Below are positions 8,780 to 18,643 of a DNA stretch of 64,000 bases, one piece after another (the stretch's first letter is position 1; the number at the start of each line of letters is the position of its first letter). The stretch comes from Anaerococcus sp. AGMB09787. GTDB taxonomy: Bacteria; Bacillota; Clostridia; Tissierellales; Peptoniphilaceae. Location: assembly GCF_022808955.1 (NCBI RefSeq), contig NZ_JAKZEY010000001.1, positions 1 through 64,000 on the forward strand, written 5' to 3'. Both the position numbers and the translations under genes were made by a program. The notes under the pieces were generated by a model. That model was not told where the DNA came from. It searched no databases and saw only the letters and a program-made list of their open reading frames with translations.

Positions 8780-8804
8780 ATAATCTCCTTTGTTTTACCA
8801 TACC

Positions 8805-9584
8805 TTATTGATGATCTTCTTTCATTTTTTCTATCTCTATGGAAAATTTTTGGATGATCTTTTTTTCAATCCTTGATACTGTCATTTGGCTAATAGATAG
8901 GGTATTTGCTATATCGACCTGGGTTCTGCCCTCATAGTAACGTAGTTGGAGGATCTCTTTTTCTAGGTCATTTAGTCTTTCCTTTGATTTTTCGATTATA
9001 TCTTGGAGTTCTACCGAATCGAAGTTCTTGTCTTCTTCTCCTACCATATCGGATAGGTCAACGGAGTTTTCTCCCTTTTGAACCTGGTATTTCATATCAA
9101 GGGATTGAGGTGAGTAGACCTTGCTAGCTTCCATGGCTTCAAGGATGTCTTCCTCATCTTCTCCCAAATAGTCTGCTATGTCCCTTACGGTTGGAGTCCT
9201 TTGGAGTTCTTGGGGAAGGACTTTCTTTGCATTATTTATTTTTTTGTAGAGGTTTTGGACCCTTCTTGGGACCTTTATAACCCAGCCCTTGTCTCTAAAG
9301 TATCTTTTGATCTCGCCCATAATAGTAGGGGTTGCAAAGGATGAGAAGGCAAAGCCCTTGGTAGGATCAAACCTTTCTACTGCATAGATTAGGCCAAGGC
9401 TTGCTACTTGATAGAGGTCATCCTTTTCTATACCCTTACCCAGGTACTTATTGGATAGGATATCTACTATATACATATTTTCTTCTATGAGCTTATCTCT
9501 TAGTTTTTTGTCACGGGTCTTGTAGTACTCCATGAATTTGTCATTGTCGGAGTCCTTCTTGCCTTGTTTTTTTGACTTGGCCAT
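8805..9584 (-). CDS. sigB: Sigma-B/F-type alternative RNA polymerase sigma factor
   Basis: A 259-residue sigma-70 family protein of the SigB/SigF/SigG type. Region 2 (about 25-100) includes DLYQVASLGLIYAVERFD and FSSFATPTIMGEIKRYFRD, which bind core enzyme and the -10 element. Region 3 runs from about 105 to 165. Region 4 (about 200-250) has a helix-turn-helix, TQVDIANTLSISQMTVSRIEKK. The ATG at 9584 overlaps the rsbW stop, and a GTG at 9587 is an alternative. Gene order rsbV-rsbW-sigB is that of sigB and spoIIA operons. SigB suits a general stress factor, and no sporulation genes are seen in the window. It appears co-transcribed with gyrA, an unusual setting. Confidence 0.85.
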   Translation of the reverse strand: MAKSKKQGKKDSDNDKFMEYYKTRDKKLRDKLIEENMYIVDILSNKYLGKGIEKDDLYQVASLGLIYAVERFDPTKGFAFSSFATPTIMGEIKRYFRDKGWVIKVPRRVQNLYKKINNAKKVLPQELQRTPTVRDIADYLGEDEEDILEAMEASKVYSPQSLDMKYQVQKGENSVDLSDMVGEEDKNFDSVELQDIIEKSKERLNDLEKEILQLRYYEGRTQVDIANTLSISQMTVSRIEKKIIQKFSIEIEKMKEDHQ

Positions 9585-9919
9585 CACTTAGTCCTTAGTA
9601 TTATGCTTATCTTTTCTTCAGATATTATACATTCATCTGCTAGTTCTTTTAGGATTAGATCTCTCATGGCATAGGCCTTCTCATCAAGGTCTCTATCCCT
9701 ACCATAGACATCGATTTTTAGTTCATCTTCTCCTAGGAAGTAGTCAATCCTTATGTCTTCTTGGTTGAGCTTGTAGTTTAGGGCTTCAGAAATTACCACC
9801 CTTATGTCTTCGATTTTTTCTATATCAAAGTCCATATCTGATGCTAGGGAGGATGTGAAGAGCCTTATTGATTTGATGTAGATGCTATTTGCTGGTACTT
9901 GTATGCTAATCTTATCCAT
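9584..9919 (-). CDS. rsbW: Anti-sigma factor RsbW/SpoIIAB-like serine kinase
   Basis: A 111-residue protein of the GHKL ATPase fold. The N-box region ISEALNYKLNQ matches the anti-sigma kinase helix, although the usual Glu-x-x-x-Asn Mg-binding pattern needs alignment. Family members bind and hold the sigma factor and phosphorylate the STAS antagonist. At 111 residues it is shorter than Bacillus RsbW (about 160) or SpoIIAB (about 146), and I do not see the canonical GTGLG glycine motif, so kinase activity is uncertain. The ATG at 9919 follows the rsbV stop by one base; a TTG at 9934 is an alternative. Confidence 0.75.
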   Translation of the reverse strand: MDKISIQVPANSIYIKSIRLFTSSLASDMDFDIEKIEDIRVVISEALNYKLNQEDIRIDYFLGEDELKIDVYGRDRDLDEKAYAMRDLILKELADECIISEEKISIILRTK

Positions 9920-9920
9920 C

Positions 9921-10226
9921 TTACACCATCTCAAATATTTCTGTTAGGTCTGTTATTTCAAAAAGTTTCTTGATATTATCCTTTGGATTTATTATCTTAA
10001 CTTTTTTGCCCTTTTCCTTGTTGTCATTATAGATTTTCATAAACATACCCAGGCCTGTTGAATCTAGGTAGTCTAGGTCTTCTATATCGATAACTATGTC
10101 TTTATTTTCTGGACTTATGTTATTTTCTATAAAGTCTCTGAAGTCTTCCTCTGAGTAGACATCAAGGTCCCCCTTGAGTCTTATTAGGATTTGTTCTTGG
10201 TTGTTTTCTAGATTTGCTTCAAACAT
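9921..10226 (-). CDS. rsbV: STAS-domain anti-sigma factor antagonist RsbV/SpoIIAA-like
   Basis: A 101-residue STAS protein. The phosphorylation-site region IEDLDYLDSTGLGMF (about residues 47-61) carries the expected DSTGLG, with Ser as the probable phospho-acceptor. In the unphosphorylated state such proteins bind the anti-sigma factor and release the sigma factor. Its ATG lies 1 base after the gyrA stop codon, so its translation is probably coupled to gyrA. It forms a partner-switching module with the next two genes. Confidence 0.85.
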   Translation of the reverse strand: MFEANLENNQEQILIRLKGDLDVYSEEDFRDFIENNISPENKDIVIDIEDLDYLDSTGLGMFMKIYNDNKEKGKKVKIINPKDNIKKLFEITDLTEIFEMV

Positions 10227-10227
10227 A

Positions 10228-12663
10228 TCATTCCTCTTCTTCCATGTTTGTGTACTTGGTAACAGCTATTATCCTATCCTTATCAGATGATAAATTCTTT
10301 AGCTTGACCCCTATGGTATTTCTGCCTGTTGTTGAAATATCACGGGCGCTAAGTCTAATCATATCGCCTGATAATGATACCATCATTATATCATTTTCTA
10401 AGTCTACCGGTAAAGTATCGACTAATTTTCCTGTTTTTTCTGTAACCTTGTGGCATTTGACTCCCTTACCACCCCTGTTTTGGCTCTTGAAGTTGTTCAA
10501 GGAAGTTTTTTTGCCGAAGCCGTTTTCAGTAACTACTAAGAGGTAGGTTTCATCTGCCCTGATGTTCATTGAGGTAACCTCGTCTCCTTCATTGAGGTTG
10601 ATTGACTTAACCCCTTGGGCTATCCTTCCCATGGACCTTATGTCAGAGGTACTAAATTGGATGCTCATACCACACTTGGTTGATATTATAAGGTCTTCTT
10701 CCTTGTCGATTTGCCTTACTGATATTAGCCTGTCTTTATCATTTAGGGAAATAGCTATGATGCCATTTTTCCTAATGTTGGTAAAGTTTTGGGCGTCTGT
10801 TTTCTTGATAAGACCATTCTTGGTTGCAAGGACTATTTGACTATCTTTTTTGAGTTCAGATAGGGTCATCATCTCCGCAATCCTCTCTCCTTGGTCAAGG
10901 TTAAGGATATTTATTATAGCTACCCCTCTGGATGTACGAGATCCTTCTGGAATTTCGTAGGCCTTTAGGGAGTAGACCTTACCTAGGGATGTAAAGAAGA
11001 GGAGGTCTTCATGGGTGTTGGTGGTTTGGATCTTCTTGATAAAGTCGCCTTCCTTGGTATTTCCTGCTGCTATACCCTTGCCTCCCCTATTTTGTACCTT
11101 GTAGGTATCTATAGGAAGTCTCTTGATATAGCCATCATTGGTTAGGCTTAGGAGGACATCTTCCTTTTCTATTAGCTCTTCTATTTCGAATTCTCCCTCA
11201 TCAGGGATAATCTTAGTGCGTCTGTCATCCCCATATTTTTCCTTAATCTCTTCCATCTCCTCTATGATTAGGTTGATTAAGGTTTCTTCTGAATTAAGGA
11301 TTTGCAACAGACCCCTAATTTTTTCTTCAAGGTCAGCATTTTCTGCATTTAGCTTATCGATTTCTAATCCTGATAGCCTCTTTAATTGCATGTCTAAGAT
11401 GGCTTGGGACTGCTTGTCAGTTAGGTCAAACCTATCATAGAAGATCTTCTTGATTTCGTCATTGTCGTATGAAGATCTAATAATTTTGATGATTTCATCT
11501 ATGTTATCTATGGCAATTATGAGTCCTTCAACTATGTGTTTTCTAGCACGGGCCTTGGATAGGTCGAAGTTGGTCCTTCTGGTTACTACTTCTTTTTGGA
11601 AGTCTATATAGTATTCTATAAGCTCTTTTAGGTTTAGAACCCTTGGAACTCCATCTACTAGGGCTAGGTTTATGATACCAAAGGTTGTCTCAAGTTGGGT
11701 GTACTTGTAGAGGTTGTTGAGGAGGATATTGGCATTGGAATCTCTCTTGACTTCAATTACTATCCTCATGCCCTTCCTATCAGATTCATCTCTAATATCA
11801 GATATGCCCTCAATCCTCTTTTCCTTTACTAGGTTGGCAATTTTTTCGATAAGTCTTGACTTATTTACTTGGTAAGGAATCTCTGAGACTACTATCCTTT
11901 GTCTATTTTTCTTGTATTGTTCAATCTGTGCCACAGCACGAATTTTAACCTTGCCACGGCCAGTTCTGTAGGCTTCCCTGATGCCTGACTTACCTAGAAT
12001 ATTTGCTCCTGTTGGAAAGTCTGGGCCTGGGATAATTTGGTTTAGTTCATCAATGCTGATGTCAGGATTTTTCATATAGGCTACACAGCCATCTATGGCT
12101 TCGACTAGGTTATGAGGAGCCATATTAGTAGCCATACCTACAGCTATACCGTTAGATCCATTTACCAAGAGGTTTGGAAATCTTGAAGGAAGGACTACCG
12201 GTTCTTCTTCCTCTTCATCGAAGTTGGGCATAAAGTCTACTGTGTCTTTTCCAATATCCCTTAGCATCTCCTTGGCGATCTTGCTCATCTTTACTTCTGT
12301 ATAACGCATGGCAGCAGGATCGTCACCATCTATTGAACCGAAGTTACCTTGACCTGTAGCCAAAGGATACCTGGTTGAGAAGTCTTGGGCGAGCCTTACT
12401 AGGGCATCGTATATAGCAGAGTCACCATGAGGGTGGTACTTACCCATTACATCACCTACTACCCTGGCTGACTTTCTAGTTGGCTTATCTGGATCAAGAC
12501 CCAGTCCTTCCATTCCGTAGAGGATTCTTCTATGAACAGGTTTTAGCCCATCCCTTACATCGGGTAGGGCCCTTGATACTATAACACTCATAGAATACTC
12601 TAGGTAGGAGTCCTTCATTTTTTGTTCAAGGTCTACATTAATAATATTATTGTATTCTGTCAT
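10228..12663 (-). CDS. gyrA: DNA gyrase subunit A
   Basis: An 811-residue GyrA of normal length. The N-terminal cleavage domain includes [21 protein letters not shown] and the catalytic Tyr in [11 protein letters not shown] (near residue 122). The C-terminal DNA-wrapping domain holds repeated blades and a GyrA-box-like QNRGGKG, seen twice. At the quinolone-resistance positions the Ser and Asp of [10 protein letters not shown] match the susceptible E. coli residues Ser83 and Asp87. With GyrB it introduces negative supercoils. It begins 9 bases after gyrB with a GGAGG site. Confidence 0.97.
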   Translation of the reverse strand: MTEYNNIINVDLEQKMKDSYLEYSMSVIVSRALPDVRDGLKPVHRRILYGMEGLGLDPDKPTRKSARVVGDVMGKYHPHGDSAIYDALVRLAQDFSTRYPLATGQGNFGSIDGDDPAAMRYTEVKMSKIAKEMLRDIGKDTVDFMPNFDEEEEEPVVLPSRFPNLLVNGSNGIAVGMATNMAPHNLVEAIDGCVAYMKNPDISIDELNQIIPGPDFPTGANILGKSGIREAYRTGRGKVKIRAVAQIEQYKKNRQRIVVSEIPYQVNKSRLIEKIANLVKEKRIEGISDIRDESDRKGMRIVIEVKRDSNANILLNNLYKYTQLETTFGIINLALVDGVPRVLNLKELIEYYIDFQKEVVTRRTNFDLSKARARKHIVEGLIIAIDNIDEIIKIIRSSYDNDEIKKIFYDRFDLTDKQSQAILDMQLKRLSGLEIDKLNAENADLEEKIRGLLQILNSEETLINLIIEEMEEIKEKYGDDRRTKIIPDEGEFEIEELIEKEDVLLSLTNDGYIKRLPIDTYKVQNRGGKGIAAGNTKEGDFIKKIQTTNTHEDLLFFTSLGKVYSLKAYEIPEGSRTSRGVAIINILNLDQGERIAEMMTLSELKKDSQIVLATKNGLIKKTDAQNFTNIRKNGIIAISLNDKDRLISVRQIDKEEDLIISTKCGMSIQFSTSDIRSMGRIAQGVKSINLNEGDEVTSMNIRADETYLLVVTENGFGKKTSLNNFKSQNRGGKGVKCHKVTEKTGKLVDTLPVDLENDIMMVSLSGDMIRLSARDISTTGRNTIGVKLKNLSSDKDRIIAVTKYTNMEEEE

Positions 12664-12671
12664 TTTGCCTC

Positions 12672-14573
12672 CTATACGTCAATGTTTGATACGTACTTGG
12701 CGTTTTCTTGGATAAAGTTACGTCTTGGTTCGACCTTCTCACCCATAAGTAGGGCAAAGGTATCGTCTGTGCTGGTTGATTCATTATCTTCTACAACCCT
12801 TAGTAAGACTCTATTATCTGGATCCATGGTTGTTTCCCAAAGTTGGTCTGCATTCATCTCACCAAGACCCTTATACCTGTTAATCTTGTATTTTACATCT
12901 TTGAGGTCTTTTATGATCCTATCTCTTTCTTCATCGCTATAAGCATACCTTTGGTGTTTGCCATAGGATATCTTATATAGAGGTGGTTGAGCTACATAGA
13001 CATGACCCTCATCAATTAGCTCTTTCATATATCTATAGAAGAAGGTTAGAAGGAGGGTCCTGATATGGGCCCCGTCGACATCGGCATCGGTCATGATGAT
13101 GATCTTGCCATAACGGAGCTTGGATATGTCAAATTCCTTACCTATTCCTGTACCAAAGGCTGTTATCATAGCCTTGATCTCTTCAGAGTTTAAAATCCTA
13201 TCAAGGTGGGCCTTTTCTACATTCATTATCTTTCCTCTAAGAGGTAGGATGGCTTGGATCCTATTGTCCCTACCTCCCTTAGCACTACCACCAGCTGAAT
13301 TACCTTCGACTATAAAGATTTCATTTTCACTTATGTCGGTTGATTGGCAGTCGGCGAGCTTACCTGGTAGGGTGGTTGAATCTAGGATAGATCTTTTTCT
13401 AGTAAGGTCCCTTGCCTTTCTAGCAGCCTCTCTTGCCCTTCTTGATGCTGTAGCCTTTTCTACTATGGCCTTGGCAGGCTTAGGATTTTCTTCTAGGAAG
13501 GCTGACATTTTTTGGGAAAAGAAGGCATCAACTGCTCCCCTTACTTCTGAGTTTCCAAGTTTGGCCTTGGTTTGGCCCTCAAATTGGGGTTCAGAGATTT
13601 TTACAGAGATTATAGCTGTAATTCCTTCTCTTATGTCTTCTCCTTGGAGGTTATCTTCGTTATCCTTAAGGAGGTTAAACTTTCTAGCATAGTCATTTAC
13701 AGACCTTGTTAGGGATGACCTAAAGCCGGAAAGGTGGGTACCTCCCTCAGGAGTCCTTATATTGTTGGCATAGGTTAGGATGTTTTCACTATAGCCGTCT
13801 GTATATTGGAAGCTTATTTCTACATCTATGTCTTCTTGCATACCTTCAAAGTGGGCTATATCTTCTGTTAGGGGAGTCTTGTTTCTGTTTAAATATTCTA
13901 CAAATTCCCTTACCCCTCCCTCATACTTGAAGGATTCAAAGAAGTCTTCCCTCTTATCTTCGAGGATTATTTCGACACCCTTATTGAGGAAGGCCATTTC
14001 CCTAAACCTATTTTCTAAGGTCTTCCTATCAAAAACTGTCGTATCGAAAATTTCTCCATCTGGCTTAAAGGTTATAGTTGTACCTGTTTCATTACTTTCT
14101 CCTAGGACTTCAAGCTCTGAAGTAACCTCTCCCCTAGAGAAGGTCATCCTATAGATATGGCCATCTCTTTTTACTATGGCTTCTAGGTATTCACTCAAGG
14201 CATTTACAACGCTGACACCTACCCCATGGAGGCCTCCAGAATATTGGTAGGCTGAATCATCAAACTTACCTCCAGCGTGGAGGACTGTAAGTACTGTTTC
14301 TAGGGTTGACTTGTGGGTTGTAGGATGTTCTTTGACAGGAATACCTGATCCATCATCTTCTACTGTTACAATATTATCTTCTGATATAGTAACTTTTATA
14401 TAATCACATCTACCGGCTAGGGCCTCATCTACAGAGTTATCTACCACCTCGTAAACTAGGTGGTGGAGACCTCTTTCACTGGTTGAGCCTATGTACATAC
14501 CAGGTCTTAGTCTAACAGGCTCCAAGCCCTCCAATACCTTGATATTTCCGGCATCATAATTTCTATCTTCCAT
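12672..14573 (-). CDS. gyrB: DNA gyrase subunit B
   Basis: A 633-residue GyrB. The GHKL ATPase domain has [13 protein letters not shown] and the glycine motif [15 protein letters not shown]. The TOPRIM domain has [11 protein letters not shown] and [20 protein letters not shown], and the tail has RYKGLGEM. The TOPRIM motif reads EGNSAGG where E. coli and B. subtilis have EGDSAGG, equivalent to the D426N change (see findings). I chose the ATG at 14573, one base after the recF stop, with AAGGAAT upstream; an upstream in-frame start at 14597 lies inside recF. Confidence 0.97.
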   Translation of the reverse strand: MEDRNYDAGNIKVLEGLEPVRLRPGMYIGSTSERGLHHLVYEVVDNSVDEALAGRCDYIKVTISEDNIVTVEDDGSGIPVKEHPTTHKSTLETVLTVLHAGGKFDDSAYQYSGGLHGVGVSVVNALSEYLEAIVKRDGHIYRMTFSRGEVTSELEVLGESNETGTTITFKPDGEIFDTTVFDRKTLENRFREMAFLNKGVEIILEDKREDFFESFKYEGGVREFVEYLNRNKTPLTEDIAHFEGMQEDIDVEISFQYTDGYSENILTYANNIRTPEGGTHLSGFRSSLTRSVNDYARKFNLLKDNEDNLQGEDIREGITAIISVKISEPQFEGQTKAKLGNSEVRGAVDAFFSQKMSAFLEENPKPAKAIVEKATASRRAREAARKARDLTRKRSILDSTTLPGKLADCQSTDISENEIFIVEGNSAGGSAKGGRDNRIQAILPLRGKIMNVEKAHLDRILNSEEIKAMITAFGTGIGKEFDISKLRYGKIIIMTDADVDGAHIRTLLLTFFYRYMKELIDEGHVYVAQPPLYKISYGKHQRYAYSDEERDRIIKDLKDVKYKINRYKGLGEMNADQLWETTMDPDNRVLLRVVEDNESTSTDDTFALLMGEKVEPRRNFIQENAKYVSNIDV

Positions 14574-14574
14574 A

Positions 14575-15654
14575 TTATTCCTTTCTGATACTTCCATTTT
14601 TGATATAAGAAATTTTGGACTTATCTACATCTTCCAAGCTCTTTGTATTGGTTGCTGTAATTATTGTCTGATAGCCCCTTAGGTTATCTAGCAAAAATGT
14701 AGATCTCTTTTCATCAAGTTCAGAAAATACATCATCAAACAAGATTACTGCTTCATCCGATGTGGCTTCCTTGATTAGTTTTACTTCAGCGAGTCTTATA
14801 TTTAAAATAGCGCTCCTTTGCTGACCCTGAGAGGCAAAGCTCTTGGCTAGCCTATCATTTATAGTAATTTCTATATCATCCTTTTGGATGCCCCTTTGGG
14901 TTGACTTGATCTTTAAGTCGTCTGACCTAGACTTTTTAAAAATCTCCTCGTATTCTCCTAGGCTAGTCGCTTCTATATCAGCCTTGTAGGTGAGGGCAAG
15001 GACTTCCTTACCAGAGCTTAGGGCTAGGTGAAAGTCCCTAGCAAAACCATCTATAAGGCCAACAAACTTATTCCTTGCCTTATAAATCCTATATCCAAGC
15101 CTAGTGAGGGTCTTATCAAAGGCCTCAAGCTCTTCATTAAAATAAGAAGAATTTTGATACTTAAGGAGCTTATTACGCTGGTAAAGGAGTCTATCATAGT
15201 CTCGCTTGTTCTTCTTATAGGATGGGTCAACCCCCTCGATTATCTTATCGATTAACTCTCGCCTTAGACTTGGTCCTTCCTTTATAATCAAGAGGTCTTC
15301 TGGAGTAAAGAGGACTAATTTAAAAAGCGCTCTAAGATCTTTGTTCCTATCATACTTTACTCCATTTACAGAAATACTCTTATCCTTATCTGATACTTCT
15401 ATCTTAACTTCCTTAAAGGACCTCCCCTTTCTTATGGTGCCTTCAAGACTCATAGTGCTTTGCTTAAACCTAATGATATCCCTATCCCTAATCTTCTTAA
15501 AGGATGTGGCATTGGCTAGGTAGTAGACACTTTCTAAGAGGTTGGTCTTACCCTGGGCGTTATCTCCTATAAAAATATTTATGTCCTCATTAAATTCTAC
15601 ACTTTGGTAAAAATAATTTCTAAAGTTAACTAAGTTTAAATCTTTAATCCACAT
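14575..15654 (-). CDS. recF: DNA replication and repair protein RecF
   Basis: A 359-residue SMC-like ATPase that loads RecA at gaps and stalled forks. Walker A GDNAQGKTNLLES is near residues 30-42, the signature SFASQGQQRSAILNIRLAE near 270-288, and Walker B ILFDDVFSELDE near 305-316. The ATG shares its A with the yaaA stop (TAATG), so it is translationally coupled. It sits in the classic dnaN-yaaA-recF-gyrB order. Confidence 0.95.
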   Translation of the reverse strand: MWIKDLNLVNFRNYFYQSVEFNEDINIFIGDNAQGKTNLLESVYYLANATSFKKIRDRDIIRFKQSTMSLEGTIRKGRSFKEVKIEVSDKDKSISVNGVKYDRNKDLRALFKLVLFTPEDLLIIKEGPSLRRELIDKIIEGVDPSYKKNKRDYDRLLYQRNKLLKYQNSSYFNEELEAFDKTLTRLGYRIYKARNKFVGLIDGFARDFHLALSSGKEVLALTYKADIEATSLGEYEEIFKKSRSDDLKIKSTQRGIQKDDIEITINDRLAKSFASQGQQRSAILNIRLAEVKLIKEATSDEAVILFDDVFSELDEKRSTFLLDNLRGYQTIITATNTKSLEDVDKSKISYIKNGSIRKE

Positions 15655-15860
15655 TATACTATTGTAATTTCAATATCATCAAAGACGAGGACATCTCCCT
15701 TGTAGAGCTTCTTGCCTGGAACAAAGCAAGGCTGTCCATTTAGGATTACTCCTTCATCCTTTATAATATTTTTGGCAAGGCCTCCCGATGGGAGAATATT
15801 TGTAGCCTTAAGGAGGTCCTTTAGTCTTATCATATCACTTTCAAATTCTAATTTTTCCAT
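15654..15860 (-). CDS. yaaA: S4-domain RNA-binding protein YaaA
   Basis: A 68-residue S4-domain protein with the typical LKATNILPSGGLAKNII and GKKLYKGDVLVF segments. S4 domains bind structured RNA, and YaaA-like proteins are nearly always between dnaN and recF in Firmicutes, perhaps in ribosome assembly. The start is the ATG at 15860 with GAGGG upstream; a TTG at 15872 overlapping dnaN is less likely. Confidence 0.85.
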   Translation of the reverse strand: MEKLEFESDMIRLKDLLKATNILPSGGLAKNIIKDEGVILNGQPCFVPGKKLYKGDVLVFDDIEITIV

Positions 15861-15868
15861 TCTTTCCC

Positions 15869-16981
15869 TCAATTCGCTAGTCTAACTGGCAATACCAGGT
15901 AGGTAAAATCTTCATCCTCATAGGTAGAATCCTCAGGATAAATTAGGCAGGGACTTAGGGAAGATTTGAAGTTTAGCTTAATCTTTTCACTATCGCAAGC
16001 CTTGACCCCCTCTTCCATATACCTTGCATTGAAGGCAATCTTTAGGTCTTCTCCCTTTTGGTCAGTATCTATAACTTCCCTTACATCTCCTATTTCTGAG
16101 TTAGAAGATATAATCAAATGACCATCTTCAACATCGATCTTTATGAGGTTGGCCCTAGCTGAATCTGTCAAGACTTGGGCACGGTCTAGGGAGTTTATTA
16201 GCTCTCTTTTATCTAGGATAACACTTGTTTCTGATATATCATTTATAATATTCCTGTAGTCAATAAAGTTTTTATCAATTACCTTGCATTGCATTGTAGT
16301 AGATCCTGATACAAAGATTAGGTCATTATCCTTCCTATATAGGTCTGTTGTCCTATCATCTCCTACTATCCTCGACCACTCTAGTAGGGACCTCTTAGGG
16401 ATTATATATTCCCTGCCCTCATAGTCTGTTGGATAGTCGAGCCTTACCTTCTTTAGGGCTACCCTGTAGCCATCTAGGGCTACCATATTGAGGAAGGAGC
16501 CCTTTAGTTCAAAGAGTATTCCTGTCAAGGCAAGCTTGGTTTCATCTAGGCTTGTTGCAAATTCTGTTTGGCTAATAGACCTCTTTAGGATGTCATTGGC
16601 TATACTTATTGGCTCTGTTTCTGGAATGGTAAGATCGTTATTCTCATAGTAGTCGAAGGCTATTAGGTTGAAGTTTGAAGCCTTGCAGGAGATATTGATC
16701 TTGCCATTGGTATTTTCTATTATTACAAGGGAATTTGGAAGCTTTCTTACTATATTGGATATTAGGGAAGCCTTGACTACCATATCCCCTTCTTCATCAA
16801 CTATGGCCTCTGTAGAAGTTTTGATATAAATCTCACCATCGAAGGCCTTCAAGGTCAAGGTGTTGTCATGGGCTTCAAAGTATATTAATTCATGGGTCTG
16901 AATATTGGTACTCTTTGAGACAGCCTTGCTAGCTATATTGATGACATCTATTAATTCTTGTTGGTTTATTTTAAATTTCAT
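15869..16981 (-). CDS. dnaN: DNA polymerase III beta sliding clamp
   Basis: A 370-residue clamp with three repeated clamp domains and the characteristic C-terminus, YLVLPVRLAN (compare the usual LxLPVR(L/I)). It encircles DNA and tethers the replicative polymerase. It lies 279 bases downstream of dnaA, and that gap holds origin elements. The ATG is preceded by AAGGAGTAAAT. Confidence 0.96.
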   Translation of the reverse strand: MKFKINQQELIDVINIASKAVSKSTNIQTHELIYFEAHDNTLTLKAFDGEIYIKTSTEAIVDEEGDMVVKASLISNIVRKLPNSLVIIENTNGKINISCKASNFNLIAFDYYENNDLTIPETEPISIANDILKRSISQTEFATSLDETKLALTGILFELKGSFLNMVALDGYRVALKKVRLDYPTDYEGREYIIPKRSLLEWSRIVGDDRTTDLYRKDNDLIFVSGSTTMQCKVIDKNFIDYRNIINDISETSVILDKRELINSLDRAQVLTDSARANLIKIDVEDGHLIISSNSEIGDVREVIDTDQKGEDLKIAFNARYMEEGVKACDSEKIKLNFKSSLSPCLIYPEDSTYEDEDFTYLVLPVRLAN

Positions 16982-17063
16982 ATTTACTCCTTAAAGATTC
17001 TATCTAATTAAATATTTTTGATTCTTAGGAAGTGTGGCTCTCCCCTAAACTTTTATATATACT

Positions 17064-17102
17064 TAGTAGTAATAGTAGTAGGGGGAGTATATATGTGGAT
17101 AA
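17064..17102. other. DnaA-trio-like unwinding element of oriC with GC cluster and DnaA box
   Basis: On the plus strand the triplets TAG TAG TAA TAG TAG TAG (17064-17081) run into GGGGG, then after 8 bases TGTGGATAA (17094-17102), a perfect DnaA box in reverse. Read from the other strand this is box, C-rich cluster, then 3'-GAT-5' trios, the arrangement described for the Bacillus subtilis basal unwinding system. AT-rich TTTTATATATA lies just beyond at 17051-17061. Two more perfect boxes are at 17186-17194 and 17237-17245. Confidence 0.7.
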
Positions 17103-17185
17103 GTCCAAGAGATCTTTTAAATAAGTCAAAAATCCCTCGGGATTACTTGTGAGTATTTCAAGGATAAAATGGCATCTTTTCCACA

Positions 17186-17245
17186 TTATCCACAGATACT
17201 TTTCTTAAAATCCCAAATTTTAACTTATTAACATACTTATCCACA
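17186..17245 (+). other. Two DnaA boxes between dnaA and dnaN
   Basis: Perfect TTATCCACA at 17186-17194 and again at 17237-17245. With the inverted box at 17094 they make a three-box cluster in the 279-base dnaA-dnaN gap. Confidence 0.8.
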
Positions 17246-17260
17246 GACTTTTAAACAATA

Positions 17261-18640
17261 TTACTCTTTGATTTCCTTAATAATACTATCAATTTCTTCC
17301 TTAAAATCCGGATCTTCTTCGATTTGCTTGGAGATTTTTTCTATACCATGCATAATTGTTGTATGGTCCCTGTCAAAGGCATTAGATATTGTAACCAGGG
17401 AATCATCCAAAAGGTCCCTTGCCAAAAACATCGCTATTTGCCTAGGATTTACAATTTCCTTCTTGCGGCTCTTGCCCTTAAGTTCTGAAAGCTTGATATT
17501 GTACTTGTTAGCCACAAACTTTTGAATATCTTCAACTGAGATCCTCTTTCTATTATCCTTGGCTCTAGTTCCAACTCCCTTTATAGCATCATCTATAGTA
17601 ACAATCTCTCTATTATCACTTCTAGCATAAGCTATGGCTGTGGATAAGGCTCCCTCTAGGTCCCTTATGTTAGTGTCGATATTTTCTGCTATATAAAATA
17701 AGATTTCATTATCTATGTAGGCACCTAATTGGTCGAGCTTCTTTTGGAGGATGGCAACCCTTGTCTCAAAGTCAGGCTTACCTATATCAGCTATAATTCC
17801 CCAGGAGAATCTTGATACTAGCCTATCTTCGAGTTCCTTGATTTCCTTTGGTGGCCTATCTGAAGAAATTACTATTTGCTTACCCTTGTTGTAAAGTTCG
17901 TTGAAGGTGTTGAAAAATTCCTCCTGAGTACCCTCCTTGCCTGCTATAAATTGGATATCATCTATAAGGAGGATATCTACAGACCTGTATTTTTCCCTAA
18001 ATTTGGCGTTATTAGACCTACCGATTGATGAAATCATCTCATTGGTAAACTTCTCACTAGATAGGTACATAACATAGACATCATCCCTGTTTTTTAAAAT
18101 TTCATGGGCGATGGCCTGCATGAGGTGGGTCTTACCAAGTCCACTTTCCCCATAGATAAAGAGGGGATTGTAGAGTCTTGACTGGTTATGTGTGGATATA
18201 TTTTCAGCTACAGCCATACTAACCCCTAAGGCATATTGGTTGGACTTACCCTTTACAAAATTTTCAAAAATATTTTGATCTTCTAGGAGGGGTTTTGGAT
18301 AGGGTTTAACCTGGCTCATCCTCATTTGCCCGTTAGAATCATAATTTTTTCCTAGGGATAGGACTTCGTTATAATTATCTGCATCCCTAGGAATAATCTT
18401 AACCTCAAGCTTTTGACCTACCTTATTAGCTATATCATCCATGGCCTTTTGGAGGAGGGGGATCCATATTTTTTCAAAGATGAAATAGGTGTCCTTCTTT
18501 GGAATTTCAAGATAAAGGGTGTCATTGTAGAGATTTAGAGGCTTCAAAATATTTATCCATGTATCGAACTGGTTAGGCTCACTTACATACATTTTCATTT
18601 CATTTTTTAATTCACTAGTAATGTATTCTAAATTCGTCAT
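17261..18640 (-). CDS. dnaA: Chromosomal replication initiator DnaA
   Basis: A 459-residue AAA+ initiator. Domain I covers about residues 1-85. Walker A GESGLGKTHLMQAI is near 165-178, Walker B ILLIDDIQFI near 225-234, and sensor motifs follow. The C-terminal DNA-binding domain IV has the signature DHTTIMHGIEKI. It recognises TTATNCACA boxes, present on both sides of the gene. The ATG at 18640 has AAGGAAGG upstream; a GTG one codon earlier is possible. Confidence 0.97.
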   Translation of the reverse strand: MTNLEYITSELKNEMKMYVSEPNQFDTWINILKPLNLYNDTLYLEIPKKDTYFIFEKIWIPLLQKAMDDIANKVGQKLEVKIIPRDADNYNEVLSLGKNYDSNGQMRMSQVKPYPKPLLEDQNIFENFVKGKSNQYALGVSMAVAENISTHNQSRLYNPLFIYGESGLGKTHLMQAIAHEILKNRDDVYVMYLSSEKFTNEMISSIGRSNNAKFREKYRSVDILLIDDIQFIAGKEGTQEEFFNTFNELYNKGKQIVISSDRPPKEIKELEDRLVSRFSWGIIADIGKPDFETRVAILQKKLDQLGAYIDNEILFYIAENIDTNIRDLEGALSTAIAYARSDNREIVTIDDAIKGVGTRAKDNRKRISVEDIQKFVANKYNIKLSELKGKSRKKEIVNPRQIAMFLARDLLDDSLVTISNAFDRDHTTIMHGIEKISKQIEEDPDFKEEIDSIIKEIKE

Positions 18641-18643
18641 CAC

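Noticed and set aside
13120-13692. 190-codon plus-strand open frame opposite gyrB
   Set aside because: Shadow of gyrB codon bias; no ribosome binding site and low-complexity Leu/Ser-rich translation. The same applies to other long antisense frames over gyrA, mnmE, ftsH and the Na/Pi gene.
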